A DNA stretch of 64,000 nt, taken from the NCBI RefSeq assembly GCF_000247815.1, contig NC_021676.1, forward strand, positions 3,187,044 through 3,251,043. The letters are read 5' to 3'. The translations under genes were made by a program, and so were the position numbers. How positions within the stretch are numbered: the stretch's first letter is position 1; each line of letters starts with the position of its first letter. Of this stretch, positions 54,693-64,000 are shown in pieces. The notes beneath the pieces are model-generated. The model saw nothing but the letters and a program-made list of their open reading frames with translations. It had not been told where the DNA came from and did not search any database. The DNA is from Ficedula albicollis. Taxonomy: Eukaryota > Chordata > Aves > Passeriformes > Muscicapidae.

Positions 54693-56927
54693 TCTGTTCT
54701 ATGTAACTCATTCCAAGGTTTACCAGCACTCAGAATCACCAAGGTTTTCTCAGCACATAACCCTGGTGCAAACACAGCTGGGTGTGTGTAGTTTAATGAG
54801 GTTGATATATGGTACAATCAGTCTCAGACCTGTTGCTGGTGGCATTTTAAATACTGGAAGATTGTTTTTATGCTGATAAGTTCTTGCTCAAGGTGCCTAG
54901 AGTTCTTTCCACATTTAATGGTGGCTATGGCTGAAACTTTCCCAGTGCTCTGCTTGTCCTTAAACTTTAAGTGGCCTCAGTTCGGTGACACTGGGAGTTT
55001 ATCTCAGAATATAAAAACCCATTTATCTACAGATAAACCCAAAGTGGAGAATAGATGTTATTATTTTTTTTTTTTTGTTAAAACCTTTCCAAGGTGTGTT
55101 TGAAGTGCTCAATAGATTTTTTCTGGTAGCTTGCCCAGCTGGGCTCTGCAGACTGGACTGCAGTTTCCTGACTCCCCTCTGCCCCCTCACTGGATACCAG
55201 GCTCGACCTTCTCCAGCCTCCTGTGACCAGATTTCCTTTCCCCACCCTGAGAGACACCGATCTGCTCTGTGCAACCTGGACACCTCCTTCTGCCTGGTGG
55301 ACTTGCTCACTTCTTCAGAACTTGTTTGGGGTTGATTCTGAATTTATTCAGTGACTTGACTTCACCTGCCTGGTTAAAACCATCAATTGATATTGTTTGC
55401 AATAACATCTATGTTCAGTAGAGTCCCAAGTACCATTAAGAGTGAGTTTGCATTAATACTGTGTGTCAGAAAAACGTGACTCTGCTTTTTTTGGCACAGA
55501 GGAGAGCAGGGTTTAATGCTGGCTCATTACACAAAGCCCAGGCCCCATAATTCTTTTGTCAACCTGCTTTATAAAATAGATAGGGCATTTGCCAGCACGG
55601 CAAGTCAAAGGATTAAATATTTAATCTTTTAGAGGCTTTGCTCCTTAGGATCTACAATCAAATGATAAAGTCACTTTCTTTGGCTTTGAATGGAGAGTTC
55701 CTTAATCGTGAATGTCAGGAGATGGAGCCTGGGAGGAGATGAGAAGGAGCAGTCAGGAGTAAAGCAAGGACAGGCTGAATATATGGAAACTAGATGAAGG
55801 TGGCAGACAGAAACAAGGCAGGGGACAGCTTTGCTTCTCCCTGTGATACACAAAAAAGAAATTTGAATGAATTAATGGCCCAGCAAGGGTAAAAACAAAA
55901 TTCTGTATATTCTCTTGATGTCTGTGCTTTCCTGAAAAACTCAGGTTTATCATTCCTAATTCCCACTGACTTGGTAATAAAAGCAGGTCTCAAAAGGCTA
56001 CTTAGTGCCTGTTCTACAGCCTTTGCATTCCTGTGTGTGGACGTTGTGTATGGCTGAACACACAGGAGATGAACATTTTTATTCTTTATGTTTGTATAAC
56101 AAAGCTGGTCAGTCCCCCTGTTCCTCCTGGGGAAAATCACTTGTTTGGGCTGAGAGGGAAAAACAGGGTGAAAGAAAACAACTCCAGGTATCACAATTTA
56201 CATCCCCAAATGCCCATTAATCCCCTGCTGAAGCATTTGTGGGGCAGGGATCGCATCTGGGCACGGGGGTCTAAGCAGGGTAAGGGCAGTGTGGGGGTTT
56301 TTCCACGTGCCTCATGGTGGGGGATAATACAAAAAAAATGCTGAATAAATCCCTCCTGTCAGGCTGATAAGGGCAGGAGGATCTCCCAGTCTCTGGTGAA
56401 GGGATCCTGTTCACAAGTGGGATGTAATGGACTCAGTGCTTCTTTCCTCCAGGCACAAAACACCAATAAGAAATCCTGACCCTGACCCTAATTTGCCTAA
56501 AGAAAGAAGATCTGATCAGTAAACAGAGAGGTTCCACAGCATTTAGCTGAGCAAGTTAATTTATTAGGGGAGGAGCACGTGTGTGTGTGGACCACAAAAG
56601 CAGAGTGAATTTAATGACATCTCTCCTAGCATTGAGTGTTTGCAGCCTGCACAAGGGCAGATGTTATGAGAGTCTACCAAAGCACTGCTGAGAACCAGTT
56701 CAGTTCCTGAAAATTTCCACCTCATTACATTTCTATGTATGGAAAACAATTTCTTCACTGTAGATAATAATTTTATTAACACAGCTATTAACACTACAGA
56801 CTCTGACAGTGAACCCAGAGTGTTAAAGAACATTTTCTAAAAATAAGCAAATTTACTGATGTTATAATGAACTCCTGACTAACCCTTCCTAAACATGAGA
56901 AAAAGGAAAAAGAGCTCCAAATTAAAA

Positions 56928-57601
56928 AAAAATTAAAAAAAAAAAAAAACTAACTTAAATTAAGAAATAAAAATCTAACTAGAACAAGCCCAAGCTTATT
57001 ATTGATGGCAATAAGATCTTCATGCAACTGTTTTACAGAAAATTGTTGATAAATGTGGAATTGTAAGAATTGGTGGGATCAGGTTTCAAGCAGACTGGGT
57101 GGTGTATATAGAATAAATACTAGTGAGCAGTGATTACAAGGGGAAGCTTGAGGACACAAACTTCCAGAGATAAAATTTAAATAATGAAATAAAATTAAAT
57201 TACCCTATTAATATCAACACAGGGACAGCAGGTGAGTCATATATTGAATTACTCACAATTTATTCTCTGCCCCCACCCATCTCAGAGTTCCAAATATAGG
57301 TCCAGCCAAGCAAGCCAGATGTTGGCAGTATGACCCAGGAGTTGTGCACCTATTTTATTTGTAGAGAAATTGCTTTCAAATGTGTGCCTTTCCATTTTTA
57401 ATGCAATATGAACGTTTCCTCTACTTTAAAATTCCTGTGAGCCTCCGTTCCCTGCTCCTGTATGTACTGCCAAATAAAAAAGAGTGCAGTTAGCCAAGGC
57501 ATTTCCCATTTAGTTTCACGTGTTTAACACTTTGTAGCAGTGCATTTTCAAGTTATAAAACAATGGTCAAACGTTCTGGTTGTAGGTGTTGACATTTGTT
57601 G
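56928..57601. repeat. 675-bp tandem duplication, copy 1
   Basis: This unit starts in an A-rich run (A15 before ctaacttaaattaag) and ends ggtgttgacatttgttg. It is followed directly by a second copy that I could not distinguish from it, apart from one extra A in the initial run. It contains no recognisable gene or transposon. Motifs include tgagtcatatattgaatta and a C-rich ctgcccccacccatc. Confidence 0.96.
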
Positions 57602-58276
57602 AAAAATTAAAAAAAAAAAAAAAACTAACTTAAATTAAGAAATAAAAATCTAACTAGAACAAGCCCAAGCTTATTATTGATGGCAATAAGATCTTCATGC
57701 AACTGTTTTACAGAAAATTGTTGATAAATGTGGAATTGTAAGAATTGGTGGGATCAGGTTTCAAGCAGACTGGGTGGTGTATATAGAATAAATACTAGTG
57801 AGCAGTGATTACAAGGGGAAGCTTGAGGACACAAACTTCCAGAGATAAAATTTAAATAATGAAATAAAATTAAATTACCCTATTAATATCAACACAGGGA
57901 CAGCAGGTGAGTCATATATTGAATTACTCACAATTTATTCTCTGCCCCCACCCATCTCAGAGTTCCAAATATAGGTCCAGCCAAGCAAGCCAGATGTTGG
58001 CAGTATGACCCAGGAGTTGTGCACCTATTTTATTTGTAGAGAAATTGCTTTCAAATGTGTGCCTTTCCATTTTTAATGCAATATGAACGTTTCCTCTACT
58101 TTAAAATTCCTGTGAGCCTCCGTTCCCTGCTCCTGTATGTACTGCCAAATAAAAAAGAGTGCAGTTAGCCAAGGCATTTCCCATTTAGTTTCACGTGTTT
58201 AACACTTTGTAGCAGTGCATTTTCAAGTTATAAAACAATGGTCAAACGTTCTGGTTGTAGGTGTTGACATTTGTTG
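57602..58276. repeat. 675-bp tandem duplication, copy 2
   Basis: This is the second copy, starting at A16 before ctaacttaaattaag. By-eye comparison along the unit shows no substitution. Sequence identity this high implies either a very recent duplication or a false duplication made during assembly, since both copies begin in a homopolymer. Confidence 0.96.
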
Positions 58277-58845
58277 TTATTAAAACTCAAGAAGCAGCAC
58301 TGAGTAGGGACAGCAAGAGGACCCAGAAGCTGGAAAAACATGCATAATGTGTTTTTTTTATTCCAACTCTGGCCAAAATAAACAATGCCTTTTCTTTTTT
58401 TTTGAGATTTTTTAGGAATTCAAAGCTGGTGGCTCAGAAAGTCTTCTTTCTGATGTGTGAGAAATCCAGTGAAATGACTCTGTGTGTTTGTTTATACCTA
58501 TATATTCACACATATGCACACACACACAAACACAGGGACTCCCAAATATACATTCACATGCTGCTAACAACCTAGACTAAATAAAAAGCAAGGAAATACA
58601 AAATTCAAGCTGTTTGCTTTGCCTTATCTATTTCCATTATGCATGGTAAATATTGCAGATCATATGGTCTCTAAAATCTCACGCTGTTTGGAGACTCCTC
58701 CAGAGCTCTGCCACAACAGGGGACTCTGAGGATGGATGCAATAGCAGCTCTGAGTTTTCTATTTATTTAGTTGGACTTTTCATGATATCTGAATTTATTT
58801 TTTTTGCATGTGAAGTTACTTTATTTCCTGTGGTTTTCAATGTAC
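58277..58845. other. Non-coding interval
   Basis: No gene is recognised. A small CA-rich microsatellite lies at 58507-58530. Confidence 0.6.
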
Positions 58846-59012
58846 AAAAAAAAAAAAAAAAGAAAAAAAAAAAACCACCAAAAAAACCCCAAACAACAAA
58901 CACAACCCAAAAAATATGTTGAGGGAGGGCAGGCAGCATATGGGAGCCTTGAGGTTTTTCTTTGAGGATGTCAGAGTTTTGAAGGGACTGGAATGCAGCA
59001 GTGAATAATAGT
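58846..59012. repeat. 167-bp direct repeat, upstream copy (poly-A start)
   Basis: It begins A16-G-A12, continues with an A/C-rich segment (ccaccaaaaaaacccc), then atatgttgagggagggcagg, and ends gcagtgaataatagt. The same sequence recurs at 59677-59844 with no visible substitution and one A more. The two copies bracket a segment of very different composition. Confidence 0.96.
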
Positions 59013-59013
59013 A

Positions 59014-59243
59014 GATTTGGATCCGGATTTTGAAGGTTTGGGGCTGGATTCAGAGATTTGGATCTGGATTTTGAAGGTTTGGGGCTGGATTTGAGGTTTG
59101 GATTTGGAGATTTGGATCTGGATTTTAAAGGTTTGGATCTGGATTTAAAGGTTTGGGGCTGGGTTCGGAGATTTGGATCCGGATTTTGATGGTTTGGGGC
59201 TGAATTGGGAGATTTGGATCTGGATTTTGATGGTTTCACCCCC
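59014..59243. repeat. 41-bp minisatellite, about 5.5 units
   Basis: Units begin gatttggatctggatttt and continue gaaggtttggggctgg. Starts at 59014, 59055, 59170 and 59211 show a 41-bp period, with partial and rearranged units between 59096 and 59169. On the minus strand it reads through as a degenerate Pro/Ser/Lys/Asn peptide, which is a repeat artefact. Confidence 0.9.
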
Positions 59244-59676
59244 AACCCCGCGGGGTCCCGGGGGTTCTTTGGGGGTCCCGGTGCCGCTGCAGCCCCAGCC
59301 CGGCCCGGCTCGGCCCGGCCCGGCCCCGCTGGCCGTGACCTTGGTGCGAGGCGAGCTCTGCTGGCTGCTCGGGGTCGTTACAGCCAATTCCGAGCCCCCC
59401 GTGCCCGGGGCTCGCCGGGCTCCCCCCTCCTCTCCAGCTCCATCCCCACCCCCCTAAAAAAAAACCCCCTTTTTACCCCTTTGAGCCTTCACAAATCTCC
59501 TCCATCAACAAAACCCGGCCGCGAAATCCCAGCGCTGCGATTTGTTTTGACTTGAAGGGTGTATAAATACATCTAGAGCTAGATATTTATATTTTTATAT
59601 ATATATGCGTGTGTGTGTGTATATATCGGCGGACATCCCTCCACGTGTTAAAAAGAGATAAATCAAAAAGGCAGAG
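59244..59676 (+). pseudogene. Candidate 3' end of a retroposed GC-rich transcript
   Basis: The first 210 bp are strongly GC- and CpG-rich (cccgcggggtcccgg, cggcccggctcggcccgg, gcgaggcgagctc), unlike everything else in the window. Then comes C/A-rich sequence and an AT-rich, UTR-like end with a tatatatatatgcgtgtgtg stretch. A GATAAA at 59657-59662 lies 15 nt before a poly-A run at 59677, as at a cleaved mRNA 3' end. This suggests a 3'UTR copied from a GC-rich gene, inserted recently because many CpGs survive. I cannot name the parent gene. Alternatives are a piece of a GC-rich locus joined here by recombination, or an assembly chimera. Open frames of 80-116 codons cross it on both strands without a recognisable domain. 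Confidence 0.35.
59583..59626. repeat. AT and GT dinucleotide microsatellite
   Basis: Tatatatatat, then gcgtgtgtgtgtgt, then atatat lie within the UTR-like tail of the CpG-rich insert. Confidence 0.85.
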
Positions 59677-59844
59677 AAAAAAAAAAAAAAAAAGAAAAAA
59701 AAAAAACCACCAAAAAAACCCCAAACAACAAACACAACCCAAAAAATATGTTGAGGGAGGGCAGGCAGCATATGGGAGCCTTGAGGTTTTTCTTTGAGGA
59801 TGTCAGAGTTTTGAAGGGACTGGAATGCAGCAGTGAATAATAGT
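59677..59844. repeat. 167-bp direct repeat, downstream copy (poly-A start)
   Basis: It begins A17-G-A12 and otherwise matches the copy at 58846-59012, offset by 832 bp. Downstream it continues into ggatgattagataaag, whereas the upstream copy runs into the minisatellite. Confidence 0.96.
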
Positions 59845-62800
59845 GGATGATTAGATAAAGAAGTTTGATATTGCTCTGACTGGGAACTGCTGCCTGCTCA
59901 GAGTCTGAGTCCCAAAGTGAATATTTGAGTTTCTCTGAGCCCCAGGTCAGCTCAAGTCCAGGGGCAGCTCGAGGTTTTCTTCACTAAAGCATTTAGGCTT
60001 TAACTGATCATCCCAAATTTCACCAGAGACCTGTGTTGAAAAAGGAAAAATAACTTTTGAGAAAGTTAAACACATAAAACTATTCCCTGAAATTCTGTTT
60101 GCGTGTTTGCTGAACAGGTGAATAGCCACCTGTGAGGTAGGAGTCAGAAGTTTCTTTTGCTGGATGTTTATTTAATATTCCCAAACCAGCACAACCAGGC
60201 ACCTTCTCTGCCCAAGATGAAGTTGTTCTCTCCATGCCTAGAGAAATGTTGGTGTAATTGTAGGGGATCTATGCACAGGGTTTTCAAATGATTTTACAGT
60301 CAAGTTTTGATTTAAAGCCAGAAGTTATTGGAAATTGTGGGGAGTTAATGCCAGCATTTGTCCACGGGAGAGGAGAACTGTTGTAAAAAGGGAGTTCATT
60401 TGCTGTGTTAGACATGTTAACATTAATTCTCTCTGATTATGGGTCATAATATTTTTAGGCAGAGTTAATAAGATTAAGATGCAAAAGTAGGAATCTCCCT
60501 TGGCTGGTATATTACCTTCTGCTATTATTTTAATTGTATTACCCTAAATTCAGATTTAAATTCGCACTGAGCATGACAGTGAGATATTTTAGGACACTTT
60601 TTGAGGTTCTATGTGAATGGGATGATGCCTCCTCTGCACCCACAGCAGAGACCAAAACTCTGTGAGCAGCCAGATCAACTACTGGGGTCAGAGAAGAAAT
60701 TCTGTTCCTGCAGCCTGAGCAGCTGAGTCCTGGGGATTTTGCCACTTGTTTGACCACTCCCTGGCTCATCTCACAGTGGCCCAGTTTGCAGAGCCACCTC
60801 TGGGAGTAAATGGACATTTTCCCTGTGGTTCATGGGCTCAGTCAGGCCAGCACCTGTGGAGACCTGAAATTCAACCTGCAGCCCTGAGATTCCACCTCTG
60901 CAGCCCCAGGAGGGCTCAGCTAACGAGTGCATCCTATTTTAGGAGGTGTTGGTGGCCTGTAAATAAACCTGAGGGTTTGACTCTGCAGTTTGGGTTCCTG
61001 TAGATCTGTTTAAAAAGCTGAATTTGATACTTGGTTTGCAGCCTGCAGCTGTGAGCTGGGCCAGAGGACCGTTCATTTTCAGATGAACACCTAAAGAAGT
61101 TCCTGTCTTTGTGCTTGTTTGTTGAACATTTATTTTCCATAAAATATAAATATTTAGCATGTTACTGTGCTATGTTCAACAGAAGAGAAAAAGCAACTAT
61201 TATAATTATATACATAAATTTAGAGAAATAAAAGAAAAAAGAGATCATAGCCTAACAGAGCAGTGGAAGCCAGGAGACTTCTCAAAATTTGTATCTAAGA
61301 CTGGCAATCTCAATAGAGGGTTTTTTAATTAAAATAATTCTGTTTTACTTTAAGAATCAATGCTAAAGATTCCCACAATTAAATTTAATGTCATTGATTA
61401 CAGGAGAAGCGACATCTATTTTCTATAGCTGAATTCAGCTATATTTTAAGAATTCCTGTGCTTCCCCCTCAATCTATAAGGCTTCCTTCTATTAGTTATA
61501 AAAGTACAGAAACTCTTATACATAAATTAGGAAATAGTTTGATTTTCTCTGTCTTATGAGAACATTCTCTCCTTTTACTAGTAAAAATATCTGCATACTC
61601 AATTTTCTTCTGAGCTCTCCAACACTGCACAGACAAACCCAACAAAGGGACTCTTCACTGTGCTCATTTCAGTGGCTTCAAAAGCATTATGTCAAATATG
61701 CACTGAGGCCTTTACAAACAGCAAAGCACAGAAAAATCTTTATTTCAGGGCTGCTTTGAGGCTGACAGGAATGAATTTTGTCCCTCCTGCTGCTGCAGTG
61801 AGGGAGCACTGCCACAGTGCCAGGATGGCAGCAAATTTTGGAAGAATTTGAAACCAGCAGAGCTGTTTTTGCAATGTGCTGTGTGTTCCGTTTACATTGC
61901 CCTTGCAGCAAACTTCGTGGGGGCTGAGGAATGGTTAGGAAATATTATAATTATCTTTTCAGAAATGAAATGAATGTTCACACTGAAAGAGGAAAAGGAG
62001 GGTCTCTCTTTGCAGGAGGTTCCTGCTTTTCATCCAACACAGGGTTCATCAAGTCTTTTGATCAGTGACAATAATGGCATCTACAGCGGTATGAGATCAG
62101 AGATAAGTTATCCTGAAGTTTAAAAGTCAGTGATGCTGATCAGGGCAACCTTTTAAATATATAATTGCAGCAGATGCAGCTTGAAAGGAAAGCCAGGGAA
62201 CTGTTTGCTGCTGGTTTTGCATTAGGGCAGATGCTGGAGGCTAAGCTGGCAATCCCAGCTCTGCTTCTGGGTGGGTGTGGAGAGGACACTCTGATCTCCA
62301 GCACTGGTGTTGCATTTCCCCACATTCCAGTCTCTGTTTATGCCACTCATGATAGGACTGCAGCATCTGCTCAGCCTTTATTAAATTGACAAAAGCATGT
62401 TCTTGCTTTGATGGTGCCACTAGAAACAAAGATCATGTCACCTTCCCTTGGAAAGAAATGTGAGTCACATCACTCCAGGTTCTATTACAATCAGCCAGAA
62501 GTAAAAGTCAGAAATTTCCTCTTGTGTAAGGAGCTGGTTTTCTGAGTTTTGGTCACATTTTACAGTGGCCTCCTATAATATGAAATTTTAAATTTAATTT
62601 TAAAATGGATTGACAGCTCCCTTAGCAAAGATGGGTTTATTGGCATGTTCAGCATCATCCTTTAACATTTACCCAGAGTATGTTCTCAAATTTTAGACTA
62701 TTTTAAAAAAATTCATCAGGCAGAACTCCAAACCCAAAATGTACATAGATTTTGGACAGGCATGAATCAAACTGCATTTATCAGCAACATACTGGGTAGT

Positions 62801-64000
62801 ATAAGCAAAATATTTTTTATATCTTTCTGTGTGGTGACATCTTTCCAGTATTGGTGACAACTCCCATAATATTATTGATTACAACCCATAGGCAGTTTTA
62901 GACTGACTTTGCTGATGTCCTGATAGCAGAAAATGCAGCTCACTTGTACAATAAGATAATTTAGAAATCACAGTTAGGTCTTCTCAAAAATACACACTCC
63001 AGATTTTAATTTAGAAAGAAGAATTAACCCTTTTTTAGTCTGTGTTTCCTAATTGCTCAAAGCTGTAAGTCTCATCCTGCCGATATGAAAATCCAGTTTT
63101 AAAAAGAGGAAAAATATTTATAGAGAATAAACTAGCTCAGGAAATGAAAAAAAAAAAAAGGTTGAGAATTATTTATAGTGTTTTATACAAATTTCAGCTT
63201 AATGTTAAAAGTAATGTTGCAACAGTCACTGCAGTCATAGAATTGTTTTACTTGTGTACTCTACACTACAGCATAAAATTAGCAAAGATGGGGAAAAAGT
63301 GGGGTTTTCATCTTAAAATTCTGTCTCAACTGAGCACTTTTAGAAAAACACAGAATGAAAATTAAAGGTCCTTGGAGATGTGCTTGAGTTATGGCTGAGC
63401 CCCAGGGCTGCTGTACAAATAGCATCTCCCTCAACCTCATGTTTATGTTATAAGCTAAATGCACCTCTCAAGCTGAGGGGGAATAAGACAATTTTCAGTA
63501 TTTCTCATATTTCTGGAAATTATTTTTTAGAGGCATTTATATCCTTTAGGTTCTCCCTGGTGGGGGGGAATCATTCAGGTTAAGACCATCCTCCACAGAG
63601 CAGAAGTTATGGGATAAATTTCCTAAATATTTGTGCTGATAAAGTAGTTACTAATAAAAAACCCAATAAATAAATCCCCTGTATTTTTCTGCATTGAGAC
63701 TGCTGGTATTTAATAGTCTGATTATTAACATTAAAACACATTCTCAACTTTAGAGTGCTTCCCTCAGGCAGAGAAATCATCCTGTGGCTTTTCATCCTCC
63801 TTTTTCTGAGGTAACTGTGCTGTTTCTTGATTTTTATTTAGTTTACAAAGAAATTGATTGCAGAATGTGTGACTAAAAATAGACATTTCTGAGAACACTT
63901 CTGTCAAAACATTGTGAGAAAGCTGCTACCCAGATAAATCAGTTACTTGTACTGACTTTCTCCTCTAAAACTTCCCCTCTGCATGTTTAGCTGAAAGACT
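59845..64000. other. Non-coding AT-rich stretch, nothing recognised
   Basis: No gene, RNA, CR1 tail or tandem duplication is recognised in the last 4.1 kb. Open frames are at most about 92 codons. A small A13 run lies near 63147. Confidence 0.6.

Larger units (their letters stand above)
49388..56927. other. Non-coding AT-rich stretch, nothing recognised
   Basis: No gene is supported over 7.5 kb. A GC-richer patch at about 51190-51610 keeps frames open on both strands (154 codons minus, 121 and 124 codons plus), which argues for composition and not coding. Short simple repeats are AT/AAAT at 50799-50830, AT at 52732-52754 and TTTTTG at 54668-54692. Confidence 0.55.

Noticed and set aside
56928..58276. 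Reading the 675-bp direct repeats as LTRs
   Set aside because: The copies are immediately adjacent with no internal region, and the ends are A-rich with no TG...CA termini.
58763..59245. 160-codon minus-strand frame rich in Pro, Ser, Lys and Asn
   Set aside because: It is the translation of the 41-bp minisatellite plus poly-A flank, not a gene.
58846..59844. Reading the 167-bp direct repeats as long terminal repeats of a retroelement
   Set aside because: They begin with poly-A, lack TG...CA ends, and the enclosed 665 bp has no primer-binding site, polypurine tract next to the 3' copy or retroviral domain that I can see.

Overview
This window looks like AT-rich, non-coding nuclear DNA from a vertebrate, most probably a bird. 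The main clue is four 3'-end fragments of CR1 LINEs (near 18.8, 20.2, 23.2 and 47.5 kb) carrying the avian-type CR1 tail wording (gtcccttccaactcagg or ccttccaacccaaacca, then ttctatgat-like ends). CR1 elements also occur in crocodilians and turtles, so the bird call is an inference. There is no bacterial-style gene packing and no operon, tRNA, rRNA or CRISPR array. No open frame resembles a protein I recognise. The longest open frames are translations of homopolymers and simple repeats, or chance frames in GC-richer patches. The window is best read as intergenic or deep intronic sequence. Single short exons cannot be excluded by eye.

Layout. 0-14 kb: unique AT-rich DNA with a run of short two- or three-copy tandem duplications of otherwise unique sequence (periods 63, 71, 65, 21, 58 and 84 bp), ending in a 53-nt T run. 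16.7-17.9 kb: a purine array that starts as (GGGAAA)n, is interrupted by 397 pure C, and resumes as 143 copies of GGAAA. 18.8-23.3 kb: three CR1 fragments, a 93-bp tandem duplication, a perfect 13-bp-arm palindrome and a 115-nt C tract. 28.7-29.6 kb: an 835-nt pure C tract. 30-48 kb: largely featureless, with one CR1 and a 58-bp tandem duplication. 48.6-49.4 kb: 794 C flanked by 12 G on each side. 56.9-58.3 kb: a virtually identical 675-bp tandem duplication. 58.8-59.85 kb: two 167-bp direct repeats bracketing a 665-bp foreign-looking segment (41-bp minisatellite, CpG-rich core, 3'UTR-like tail). 59.85-64 kb: plain AT-rich DNA.

The most unusual signal is the set of four pure poly-C tracts (2,141 nt in total), all on the same strand. 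Each sits inside another simple repeat, and the interrupted repeat reappears on both sides. Two of the four have 22-23 bp flanking copies. That is the footprint expected either of an insertion with target duplication or of a gap-filling or base-calling artefact. The sequence alone cannot separate the two, and the perfect purity makes an artefact the more cautious first guess. The second signal is the CpG-rich insert bracketed by long direct repeats near 59 kb.
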